Below are positions 51,569 through 59,000 of a stretch of 64,000 nt of DNA, piece after piece. The notes below the pieces were generated by a model. The model saw nothing but the letters and a program-made list of their open reading frames with translations. It was not told the DNA's origin and ran no database searches. Within the stretch, counting starts at the first letter, position 1, and each line of letters starts with the position of its first letter. Position numbers and translations under genes: made by a program. Origin of the DNA: CAKRJP01 sp963634745 (lineage in GTDB: Bacteria; Bacillota; Clostridia; Lachnospirales; Lachnospiraceae); NCBI GenBank assembly GCA_963634745.1, contig CAVHCX010000013.1, positions 1 to 64,000 of the forward strand. The letters are read 5' to 3'.

Positions 51569-51885
51569 TGGCAGCGCGGGTAAGTAAGAAGGATTTTAAA
51601 GAGAAGGTATTAAAGGAAAAGCTTCCGGTGCTGGTAGATTTTTATTCTGATTCCTGTGTGGCCTGCAAAAAACTGGCACCGGTTCTTGGAATTGCAGAGG
51701 ATGAATATGAAGACAAGCTAAAAGTATATAAGGTAAATACAAACTTTGACAGAGACCTGGCAGAGGCCTACACGGTACTGTCAAATCCGACTCTGATCCT
51801 TTTTAGACAAGGACAGGAAGAGAGTCGAAAAGTAGGAGCCTTAAAAGAGGTAGACCTAAATAGCTGGATCGAAGCCTATATTTAG
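51568..51885 (+). CDS. Thioredoxin-like protein with CVAC active site
   Basis: 105 residues. Thioredoxin fold with Cys-Val-Ala-Cys at 30-33 (FYSDSCVACKKLAP) in place of WCGPC, and the cis-Pro stretch SNPTLILFRQG. Translationally coupled to the TusA-like gene through TAATG. Second atypical thioredoxin of the cluster; the two share a DFY/EFY lead-in and CKKL after the active site and are probably paralogues with different partners. Confidence 0.88.
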   Translation: MAARVSKKDFKEKVLKEKLPVLVDFYSDSCVACKKLAPVLGIAEDEYEDKLKVYKVNTNFDRDLAEAYTVLSNPTLILFRQGQEESRKVGALKEVDLNSWIEAYI

Positions 51886-51905
51886 AGAGATAAAGGAGAA
51901 GGGAT

Positions 51906-52112
51906 ATGATTATTACTGTAGCCGGAGAGAAAAAAGAAGTAAAAGATGGATTGACCTTGCCGGAGCTGATCGAAGAGGAACAGGTGGAGATGCCGGAGTA
52001 TGTGACAGTTTCTGTTAATGAGGAATTTGTGGCGACTGAGGACAAGGCTTCTACCGTCTTAAAAGAGGGAGATAACGTAGAATTTCTTTATTTTATGGGA
52101 GGTGGATGCTAA
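51906..52112 (+). CDS. ThiS/MoaD-like sulfur carrier with C-terminal GGGC
   Basis: 68 residues, beta-grasp ThiS/MoaD family (MIITVAGEKKEVKDGLTLPELIEEE, then EGDNVEFLYFMGGGC). Carriers of this family must end in Gly-Gly to be adenylated and turned into a thiocarboxylate. Here one more residue, Cys68, follows the glycines, so the protein has to be trimmed first. In Wolinella succinogenes HcyS is made as HcyS-Ala and trimmed by the JAMM protease HcyD, and a JAMM gene lies two genes on here. The gene abuts the activating-enzyme gene (stop at 52112, start at 52113). Confidence 0.88.
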   Translation: MIITVAGEKKEVKDGLTLPELIEEEQVEMPEYVTVSVNEEFVATEDKASTVLKEGDNVEFLYFMGGGC

Positions 52113-52943
52113 ATGGCAATGACGGATGAACAGATTGAGCGCTATTCCCGCCATATTATCTTAAAAGAAGTGGGCGCCAAGGGCCAAAAAAAGCTTTTAA
52201 AAGGGAAGGTGCTGATTATCGGAGCTGGTGGTCTGGGGGCCCCGGCCGCTATGTACCTGGCGGCAGCAGGTGTGGGAACTATAGGAATTGTAGACGCGGA
52301 TGAAGTAGACCTTTCCAATCTCCAAAGACAGATTATTCATAGTACAGAAGATGTGGGAAAGGCCAAGGTAAAGTCTGCCAAGGAGACCATGAATTTAATG
52401 AACCCGGATGTTACGGTGAATACCTACCGCATGTTTGTGGATTCGACAAATATCCGAGAACTGATTCGGGACTATGATTTTATTATCGATGGGACGGATA
52501 ATTTTCCGGCTAAATTTCTTATTAATGATGCCTGCGTCCTGGAAAAAAAACCATTTTCCCATGCGGGAATCATTCGTTTCAAGGGCCAGCTTATGACCTA
52601 TGTTCCGGGAGAAGGGCCTTGCTATCGGTGTGTATTTAAAAATCCACCACCGAAGGATGCAGTCCCAACCTGTAAGCAGGCAGGAGTCATCGGAGCCATG
52701 GGAGGCGTCATTGGGTCCCTCCAGGCCATGGAAGCCATCAAATATCTGCTGGGAGTGGGAGACCTCCTTACAGGTTACCTACTAACCTATGATGCCCTTA
52801 GCATGGAATTCCATAAGATCAAGCTTCCAAAGGATACCCACAAGTGCCCGGTCTGCGGAGACCATCCCAGCATTCTAGAGCCGATCGACTATGAGCAGGA
52901 AGTTTGCGAAGAGACGGCCGGAAGATTCACGGCACCCCGCTAG
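52113..52943 (+). CDS. ThiF/MoeB/HesA-type carrier-activating enzyme
   Basis: 276 residues. An E1-like adenylating enzyme with the nucleotide loop GAGGLGAPAAMYLAAAGVG (about 35), the Arg finger region DLSNLQRQIIHSTEDVGKAK, the DGTDNFPAKFLINDAC segment and two CxxC pairs (CYRC, CPVC) for zinc. It would activate the C-terminal Gly of the neighbouring carrier with ATP so that sulfide can replace AMP. This corresponds to HcyF/MoeBR in the thiocarboxylate pathways for homocysteine and cysteine. It is directly downstream of the carrier gene with no gap. Confidence 0.92.
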   Translation: MAMTDEQIERYSRHIILKEVGAKGQKKLLKGKVLIIGAGGLGAPAAMYLAAAGVGTIGIVDADEVDLSNLQRQIIHSTEDVGKAKVKSAKETMNLMNPDVTVNTYRMFVDSTNIRELIRDYDFIIDGTDNFPAKFLINDACVLEKKPFSHAGIIRFKGQLMTYVPGEGPCYRCVFKNPPPKDAVPTCKQAGVIGAMGGVIGSLQAMEAIKYLLGVGDLLTGYLLTYDALSMEFHKIKLPKDTHKCPVCGDHPSILEPIDYEQEVCEETAGRFTAPR

Positions 52944-52956
52944 GAGGAAGAGCAAG

Positions 52957-53388
52957 ATGAGTATTATAAGAATGGCATATCCATTTTTAGATGAAATGGT
53001 GGATTATGCAAGAAAACATTTGCCGGAGGAGGCCTGTGGTCTGCTGGCCGGCAGTGAGGATGAAAGCGGCCGTCTGGTCACGAAAATTTATTATCTTAGC
53101 AATATCGATCATGCAGAGGACCATTTTAGCATGGACCCCAAGGAACAATTGGCGGCTATTAAGGACATGCGGGCAAGGGGCTTGAAACCCTTGGGAAACT
53201 GGCATTCCCATCCGGAAAGTCCCTCAAGACCGTCGGATGAAGATATTAAGTTGGCCTATGATCCCAAAGCCAGCTATATGATTTTATCCTTGATGGCCAA
53301 AAATCCCGTCCTAAATTCCTTCCATATAGAAGGCGGACAGGTGACCAAAGAGGACCTTAGAATCTATTCAGAAGAATATTTTTTCTAA
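52957..53388 (+). CDS. JAMM/MPN+ metalloprotease, Mec+/HcyD-like
   Basis: 143 residues from ATG 52957 (AGGAGG upstream; the frame is open into the previous gene to 52891). The JAMM motif is complete: EEACGLLAG with the conserved Glu, then NWHSHPESPSRPSDED, which gives HxH-x7-S-x2-D with zinc ligands. Relatives cut after the GlyGly of sulfur carriers, removing an extra C-terminal residue and freeing cysteine or homocysteine from the carrier (Mec+ with CysO; HcyD with HcyS). The carrier here ends GGGC, so the substrate is on hand. No sulfhydrylase (CysM or MetY) gene is present in the window. Confidence 0.9.
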   Translation: MSIIRMAYPFLDEMVDYARKHLPEEACGLLAGSEDESGRLVTKIYYLSNIDHAEDHFSMDPKEQLAAIKDMRARGLKPLGNWHSHPESPSRPSDEDIKLAYDPKASYMILSLMAKNPVLNSFHIEGGQVTKEDLRIYSEEYFF

Positions 53389-53501
53389 AGTGAGGATATG
53401 GATGGTTTAGAGCTTTGCCGGCCGAACCATCTTTCCTTTTATGTGGAAAAATGTTAGTATAGCAACAATGGAAATCAGCTTTTGATCGGGAGCAGTTACA
53501 T

Positions 53502-54104
53502 ATGAAATTAAAGACGAAAGAACTTACAATCTGTGGTCTTTTCGCTGCGCTTATAGCAGTGGGTGCCTTTATTAAAATAGATATCCCCCTTCCTATGTAT
53601 ACCATGCATTTTACCATGCAGTGGTTTTTCGTCCTTATGGCAGGCTTCCTCTTGGGAGGAAAACTGGCTAGCCTTAGTGTAGTGACCTACCTGGGCATCG
53701 GACTTATAGGAGTGCCGGTATTTGCGGCAGGTGGGGGCATAACTTATATTTTTCGGCCGGGATTTGGCTTTTTGCTAGGCTTTGTTCTTGCGGCCTTTCT
53801 TATCGGATTTATTACAGACCATATGAAAAAACATAACACTTTATGGCTCCTTTTGCCGGCGACGGTGGGATTAATCGCTTATTATGGAGTGGGGGCTATT
53901 TACTTTTATTGCATAAAGAATTTCTATGCGGCAACGCATATAAGCTTTGGCATGGTTGTCCTGGATTACTGCCTCATTACAGTGGCACCGGATTTTATCC
54001 TCTGCGTTTGGGCAGCCCTCTTCTCAGAGAAACTCCGGCCGGCCTTTCTTACCGTGGTTAAGGGATATAGTATGAAAGCGAAAGCAAAAAGTAAGGTGAT
54101 GTAA
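53502..54104 (+). CDS. bioY: BioY family biotin transporter
   Basis: 200 residues, six membrane helices, of the BioY S-component family: GVPVFAAGGGITYIFRPGFGFLLGFVLAAFLIGF is the diagnostic stretch. It takes up biotin, alone or with a shared ECF energising module, which is not in this window. A gap of 113 bases separates it from the protease gene, and two bases separate its stop from the next start. Biotin is a sulfur-containing vitamin, but its presence here may just reflect a shared transcript. Confidence 0.9.
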   Translation: MKLKTKELTICGLFAALIAVGAFIKIDIPLPMYTMHFTMQWFFVLMAGFLLGGKLASLSVVTYLGIGLIGVPVFAAGGGITYIFRPGFGFLLGFVLAAFLIGFITDHMKKHNTLWLLLPATVGLIAYYGVGAIYFYCIKNFYAATHISFGMVVLDYCLITVAPDFILCVWAALFSEKLRPAFLTVVKGYSMKAKAKSKVM

Positions 54105-54105
54105 G

Positions 54106-54714
54106 ATGGCATATTTTCCTATGTTTGTAGATCTATCAGACAAGCCCTGCCTCCTTGTAGGGGGCGGCAAGGTGGCTTGCCGCAAGGTGAGGGTCATGTT
54201 AGATTTTGAGGCCAAACTTACTGTGGTGGCGGAAGAAATCTGTCAGGAATTAAGGGAGCTGGAAAGCAGTTTGAGAAGGGCAGATGGGCCCAAGATGCTT
54301 TTCCTCAAAGAAAAGTCCTTTGAAGAAAAGGACTGTGACGGCATGGAACTTGTGATTGCAGCTACCGATGACAAGAACTTAAACCATCGGATTGCCAAGT
54401 ATTGTAAGGCAAAAAAAATTATGGTCAATGCAGTAGATCAGAAGGAAGATTGCAGCTTTATTTTTCCATCTTATATAAAAGAACAAAATCTTATCGCGGC
54501 ATTTTCAAGCAGTGGCAATAGCCCTATGCTGACCCAGTATCTTAAGGAAAAAGAGCAGGGGATTTTGACTCCTTTTTTGGGAGATTTAAATGAGGCCATG
54601 GGCCTTCTTAGACCCAAAATCCTAGCTGAATATGATACAGAGGACCAAAGAAAAGAAGCCCTGAAAAAGATTTTGTGCCGGGCGATCGAAGAGGAAAAGT
54701 TGCCGGAAGTATAG
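54106..54714 (+). CDS. Precorrin-2 dehydrogenase / sirohydrochlorin ferrochelatase (CysG N-terminal, Met8-like)
   Basis: 202 residues. The opening FPMFVDLSDKPCLLVGGGKVACRKVRVMLDFEAKLTVVAEEI is the NAD-binding fold of CysG-B, SirC and Met8. The middle has VIAATDDKNLNHRIAKYCKAKKIMVNAVDQKEDCSFIFPS, including the Asp/Asn region used in oxidation and perhaps iron insertion. It turns precorrin-2 into sirohydrochlorin and possibly on to siroheme, the cofactor of the sulfite reductase upstream. Starts two bases after bioY with AAGGTG. Confidence 0.92.
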   Translation: MAYFPMFVDLSDKPCLLVGGGKVACRKVRVMLDFEAKLTVVAEEICQELRELESSLRRADGPKMLFLKEKSFEEKDCDGMELVIAATDDKNLNHRIAKYCKAKKIMVNAVDQKEDCSFIFPSYIKEQNLIAAFSSSGNSPMLTQYLKEKEQGILTPFLGDLNEAMGLLRPKILAEYDTEDQRKEALKKILCRAIEEEKLPEV

Positions 54715-54754
54715 GAAAATAGGCGGTAAAATCACAGACTGAGAGGGAGCGGGA

Positions 54755-55687
54755 ATGCAATATTTTATAGGAAGCAGGGGGTCAAAGCTGGCCCTGGTGC
54801 AGACAAATTATGTGATTAATAAATTAAAGAGGGCATACCCGGAGGATGACTTTGAGGCTGTGATTATAAAGACTACTGGGGATATAGAGCAAAAAAAGGC
54901 CCTGGATCAAATCGGGTCTAAGGGGATTTTTGTAAAAGAGATTGAGGAGGGCCTCTTGGCCGGAAGGATCCATATGGCAGTCCACTCCATGAAGGATATG
55001 CCGGAGGAGCCGGAAAAAGGCCTTACCTTTGCTAGGGTATGGGAGCGGGAGGACCCAAGAGACGTGCTGGTGCTTAAATCCGCGGCCTCCCTGGAAGACT
55101 TGCCCAAAGGTGCCCTTATAGGAACCGGAAGTAAGAGAAGAAAATATCAACTTTTAAAACTCCGGCCGGATCTTACGGTCGTAGGTATCCGGGGGAATAT
55201 AGACACCAGGCTTAGAAAACTCTATGAGGGAGTGCCTGTGGATCTGCCTGATCCGGATCAGGGTCAAGGGATTTTAGATGGGATTGTCTTGGCGGCGGCA
55301 GGAATGAAGCGCCTGGGAAGAGAAGGGGAGATCAGCCAGTATTTATCTTACCGGGAAATGATACCGGCCCCTGCCCAGGGAGCCTTGGCGCTGGAAGTTT
55401 CGGAGGACAACCTGGAACTTTTGGAAAAGCTGGATGCCTTGTCTGAGCCTGAGGATGATATATGTGTCAATGTAGAGAGAGACTTTTTAAAGCGGATCGG
55501 TGGAAATTGTCATCTCCCGGTAGGAGCCTATTGTGAGAGGGATAAGGATGAGCTGCGGCTTATAGCAATGTTTGGAAATGAAGACGGAAGTCGGCTGGCA
55601 AAGACGGAACAGACCTGTCCTAAGGCAGCAGGCAGGAGGCTTGTAGACCGGGCCCTGGCAGACATAAAGTCTCAACTGGAGATTTAA
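54755..55687 (+). CDS. hemC: Hydroxymethylbilane synthase (porphobilinogen deaminase)
   Basis: 310 residues, full length. Typical marks: IGSRGSKLALVQTNYV at the N-terminus, IIKTTGD, GIFVKEIEEGLL, AVHSMKDMP, RRKYQLLKLRPDLTVVGIRGNIDTRL, and the dipyrromethane-binding Cys in IGGNCHLPVGAYC (about 248). Joins four porphobilinogen units to hydroxymethylbilane. With the HemD domain of the next gene it leads to uroporphyrinogen III, the branch point for siroheme. GAGGGAGCGGG precedes the start. Confidence 0.95.
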   Translation: MQYFIGSRGSKLALVQTNYVINKLKRAYPEDDFEAVIIKTTGDIEQKKALDQIGSKGIFVKEIEEGLLAGRIHMAVHSMKDMPEEPEKGLTFARVWEREDPRDVLVLKSAASLEDLPKGALIGTGSKRRKYQLLKLRPDLTVVGIRGNIDTRLRKLYEGVPVDLPDPDQGQGILDGIVLAAAGMKRLGREGEISQYLSYREMIPAPAQGALALEVSEDNLELLEKLDALSEPEDDICVNVERDFLKRIGGNCHLPVGAYCERDKDELRLIAMFGNEDGSRLAKTEQTCPKAAGRRLVDRALADIKSQLEI

Positions 55688-55715
55688 AAATAAACCTTAA
55701 AAGTGTGAAGTATAT

Positions 55716-57212
55716 ATGGGAAAAGTAGTATTAGTTGGAGCAGGACCGGGAGATACGGGCCTGCTTACTTTAAAAGGAGAAACATATATAAGACAGGCAG
55801 ACTGCCTGGTCTACGACAGACTGTCTTCGCCGGACTTTCTGTCCATGGCAAGGCCCGGATGTGAGCTTATCTATGTGGGAAAGGAAAATCATAAGCATGT
55901 ATTAAAGCAGGATGCGATCAATGAACTGTTGTATGAGAAGGCAAAGGCCTGCCAATTGGTGGTGCGGCTAAAGGGAGGAGACCCCTACGTCTTTGGAAGA
56001 GGCGGGGAGGAAGCCTTGTACCTGCTTAAAAGACAGGTGGAAGTAGAAGTGGTGCCGGGAGTAAGTTCAGCAGTGGCGGCCCTAGCAGATGCTGGAATTC
56101 CCATTACCCACAGAGGCCTGGCCAAAGGCTTTCAGGTGATTACCGCCCACAGCAGAAAAGACCAGGAGGCAGATATTGATTATTCCTTGCTCACAGATGA
56201 GACTCTTACCTGCGTATTCTTAATGGGACTTGCCCATGTGGCGAGCATTGCGAGAGGGCTTATGGAGGCGGGCCGTAATCCGGATACTCCGGTGGCGGTT
56301 ATCTCAAATGGTACCCTATCCACCCAGCGAAAATGCGTGGGAAGCCTAAAAGATATCGGGGAGAAAATCCGAGAGGCGAAGCTTGTATCCCCGGCTATTA
56401 TCGTTGTGGGAGCTGTGGTATGTTTAAACGAAAGCCTTAATTTTTTTGAAAAAAGACCGCTATTTGGAAGAAAGATTACAGTGCCTTATATAGAGCCTAT
56501 GGAAGCCGGAAGGGCGGACACTTTTGGAAGCAATACCTTGATTGAAAACCTAAAGCAACTGGGAGCAGAGGTAAAAGCCATAAAAACCGGAAGAATCCGG
56601 CCGATCCTGATCTCTGATTTTGCAAAAAGAATGTCAGAGGCCGATTGGATTTTATTTACCAGTAAAAATGGAGTCAGGTCTTTTTTCTATAATTTGGAGG
56701 TAGCCGGAGTTGATATAAGGCTTGTGGCTAAGGTTAAATTCGGAGTAGTAGGCCAGGCTACAGCCAGGGAGCTGGCGGCGCATCACATTTATCCGGACCT
56801 TATCCCCAAGATCCAGACAGGCCAAGGGCTGGCGCTGGCATTGAAAGATTCTATAGGGCCCTCCGATCAAAATGTAAGGGTCTGTGTATTCGGAGCAAGG
56901 GAGGCAGATGCAGATTTGCAAGAAAAGCTTTGTGAAAGCTTTGAAGTGGAAAAAATAGATGCTTATGTAAACGAGGCTATAAGAGATTCTGTAACAGAAT
57001 CTATAGAAGAAACTATCAAGGAGGCCGTCTTTACCAGTGCATCCAATGTGCATCGATTTTTCCAAAGGATGCCGGAAGGCTTAAAGCTAGAGAGGGCCTA
57101 CTCTATAGGCGATAAAACTACAGCGGCCTTACAATCCTACCCGGTAGGAGAGATCGTGGAGGCCGCGTCCTCTGGTTATGAAGCTTTAATTGATCTTCTG
57201 CTGCAATCCTAA
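55716..57212 (+). CDS. Uroporphyrinogen-III C-methyltransferase fused to uroporphyrinogen-III synthase (CobA-HemD)
   Basis: 498 residues. Residues 1-245 are SUMT/CobA: VVLVGAGPGDTGLLTLKG, CLVYDRLSS, VRLKGGDPYVFGRGGEEALYL, VVPGVSSA and GIPITHRGLA. Residues about 255-498 are HemD: FGRKITVPY, WILFTSKNGVRSFF, and FTSASNVHRFF near the end. The fusion closes the ring and methylates it twice to precorrin-2, a common arrangement in Clostridia. Together with hemC and the precorrin-2 dehydrogenase it covers porphobilinogen to siroheme. It is the last gene of the run and meets the hydrogenase gene tail to tail. Confidence 0.95.
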   Translation: MGKVVLVGAGPGDTGLLTLKGETYIRQADCLVYDRLSSPDFLSMARPGCELIYVGKENHKHVLKQDAINELLYEKAKACQLVVRLKGGDPYVFGRGGEEALYLLKRQVEVEVVPGVSSAVAALADAGIPITHRGLAKGFQVITAHSRKDQEADIDYSLLTDETLTCVFLMGLAHVASIARGLMEAGRNPDTPVAVISNGTLSTQRKCVGSLKDIGEKIREAKLVSPAIIVVGAVVCLNESLNFFEKRPLFGRKITVPYIEPMEAGRADTFGSNTLIENLKQLGAEVKAIKTGRIRPILISDFAKRMSEADWILFTSKNGVRSFFYNLEVAGVDIRLVAKVKFGVVGQATARELAAHHIYPDLIPKIQTGQGLALALKDSIGPSDQNVRVCVFGAREADADLQEKLCESFEVEKIDAYVNEAIRDSVTESIEETIKEAVFTSASNVHRFFQRMPEGLKLERAYSIGDKTTAALQSYPVGEIVEAASSGYEALIDLLLQS

Positions 57213-57230
57213 GTTATAAGCCTAAGCATA

Positions 57231-57258
57231 AGAGCCGGGAGCTTTTGCCCCCGGCTCT
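57231..57258. terminator. Hairpin between convergent cobA-hemD and hydrogenase genes
   Basis: Nine-bp GC-rich stem AGAGCCGGG (57231-57239) with CCCGGCTCT (57250-57258). No T-run follows on either strand, so it may pause or protect both 3' ends rather than act as a classical terminator. Confidence 0.5.
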
Positions 57259-57274
57259 AAATTACAAGATATGA

Positions 57275-58732
57275 TTAGTGTCTATGCATTGCCACCTGGT
57301 CCAGCTCCAGATTTTGAAGGTTTTCCTTTACCTTGCGATCTTCTGCCTGGCCAAGCAGGAGATCTCTGGCTTTCTTAGATTCCATCTCGGTGGCATGCTT
57401 ACTTGGGCCGCCTACACAGCCGCCTACGCAGACCATTCCCTCGACAAAATCTGCCGGAAGTCGTCCGGCCTTCAAAAGAAGCAGGGCCTTCTTACACTCG
57501 GCTGCCCCGTTGCACTTCATTACATTAGGCGCGATGTCCTGATCCATCTCCTTGAAACATTCCACAACTGCCGCAGTTACACCGCCGGAATTTGCGAAAC
57601 GTTTTCCGAATACAGAAGCATCCTGATAGCTATTCTCCTCCGGCTCTAGTTTTACATCTTTTGCCCGTAACATGGCGCGGATCTCGCCGAAGGTCAAGGC
57701 ATAATCAGCATTGTCCTTGATGCTTGTGTCCAACGTTTCGCTCTTCTTTGCGATACAGGGGCCGATAAATACGGCAACTGTATCAGGATCTTTTTCCTTA
57801 AGCATTCTGGAAACTGCGCACATAGGAGAAACGGTGGTGGACATGTTGTCTAAAAGTTGCGGGAAATGTTGCTTGATCATGTTGACGAAGGCTGGGCAGC
57901 AGGAGGTGGTCATCTTTTTTCCCTCTTTGTAGGCCTCAGCCCACTCGGCAGCCTCTGCGGCAGCGGTCATATCGCCTCCTAAGGCGACCTCGATCATGTC
58001 AGCAAAGCCGATTTTCTTTAAGGCAGTCTTCCAACTTGCCATGGTAATATCAGCGCCAAACTGGCCCTCGGCAGCCGGAGCTACCATAGCTACAACCCTC
58101 TCCCCGGCATTGATTTTCTTAATCACATCCACCATGAAGGTCTTGGATCCGATAGCTCCGAAGGGACAGTTGTGGATGCAGGCTCCGCACTGGATGCACT
58201 TATTTTCATCAATTTCGCAAATGCCATACTCATCGTAGGTGATTGCCCCTACGGAACAGGCCTTCTTGCAGGGCCGCTCTAGGTGGGCGATGGCATTGTA
58301 GGGACAGGCATTTGCACATTTGCCACATTCCTTACACTTGTTGTGGTCAATGTGAGCCCGGGTGGCCCCCATGCTGATGGCGCCAAAATTACAGGAGTTC
58401 TGACAGGCCTTGCCCATACATTTCCGGCAGTTGTCGGTTACCGTATAGGATGCGATGGGACACTCCTGACAGGCTGCGCTGATGACCTGCACCACATTTT
58501 TGCTATCCTTGCCACTGGTCGGGCACTTGCCTTCTGCCAGGCGGATCCTCTGACGTAGGATCTCCCTTTCTTTGTAGATACAGCAGCGAAACTGGGGCTG
58601 GGGTCCCGGAAGCATATTATACGGAAGCTGATCCTTATGCTCCTCATCCAGTTCCCCTTCCCAGGCCAGTTTTGCTACCTCATACAATAATTCATGTTTG
58701 ATGCGTAAGATTGCTGCGTCATTTGTTACCAT
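57275..58732 (-). CDS. Monomeric [FeFe] hydrogenase, group B-like
   Basis: 485 residues from ATG 58732 (AAGGAG upstream; the frame is open to 58762). The N-terminal half carries many Cys for 4Fe-4S clusters, including CKECGKCANACP and CIQCGACIHNCP. The C-terminal half is the H-cluster domain: L1 TSCCPAFVN, L2 GPCIAKKSE (usual MPC replaced by GPC) and L3 EGMVCVGGCVGGP (usual MACxGGC replaced by MVC). These are the changes of the poorly studied group B1/B3 enzymes common in Clostridia. It would make or take up H2 with ferredoxin. The maturases HydEFG are not in the window. Divergent from the citrate transporter. Confidence 0.88.
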   Translation of the reverse strand: MVTNDAAILRIKHELLYEVAKLAWEGELDEEHKDQLPYNMLPGPQPQFRCCIYKEREILRQRIRLAEGKCPTSGKDSKNVVQVISAACQECPIASYTVTDNCRKCMGKACQNSCNFGAISMGATRAHIDHNKCKECGKCANACPYNAIAHLERPCKKACSVGAITYDEYGICEIDENKCIQCGACIHNCPFGAIGSKTFMVDVIKKINAGERVVAMVAPAAEGQFGADITMASWKTALKKIGFADMIEVALGGDMTAAAEAAEWAEAYKEGKKMTTSCCPAFVNMIKQHFPQLLDNMSTTVSPMCAVSRMLKEKDPDTVAVFIGPCIAKKSETLDTSIKDNADYALTFGEIRAMLRAKDVKLEPEENSYQDASVFGKRFANSGGVTAAVVECFKEMDQDIAPNVMKCNGAAECKKALLLLKAGRLPADFVEGMVCVGGCVGGPSKHATEMESKKARDLLLGQAEDRKVKENLQNLELDQVAMHRH

Positions 58733-58891
58733 AATTTTCCTCTCCTTTTTCTGAAAATCCATCCCTTAAAGATTTTGCACTTTCTATAGGGCGATGGATT
58801 TCCGCTTTCTACCTCTCTGTTTTATTTATAGTTCTATTGTAACTTGAAATGTGTTCGAAAAAAAGAACAGTTTCTTAATAATTTTAAAGAG

Positions 58892-58944
58892 GAACCTTAA
58901 CAGACTGTAAGATAAAAAACTTAAGCCTGTAAGGTTCTTTTTTT
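58892..58944 (+). terminator. Terminator-like leader hairpin upstream of the CitMHS gene (possible attenuator)
   Basis: GAACCTTAACAG (58892-58903) pairs with CTGTAAGGTTC (58927-58937), an 11-bp stem with one bulge, followed by T7. It lies about 60 bases before the transporter start and points the same way, in a region where no upstream + strand gene ends. It is thus more likely a control element of the transporter than a leftover terminator. Confidence 0.6.
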
Positions 58945-59000
58945 ATACTTGGTAGCAACAAGGGGAAAACAAAATAACAAAGGAAAGGATGGAAGAAGAA

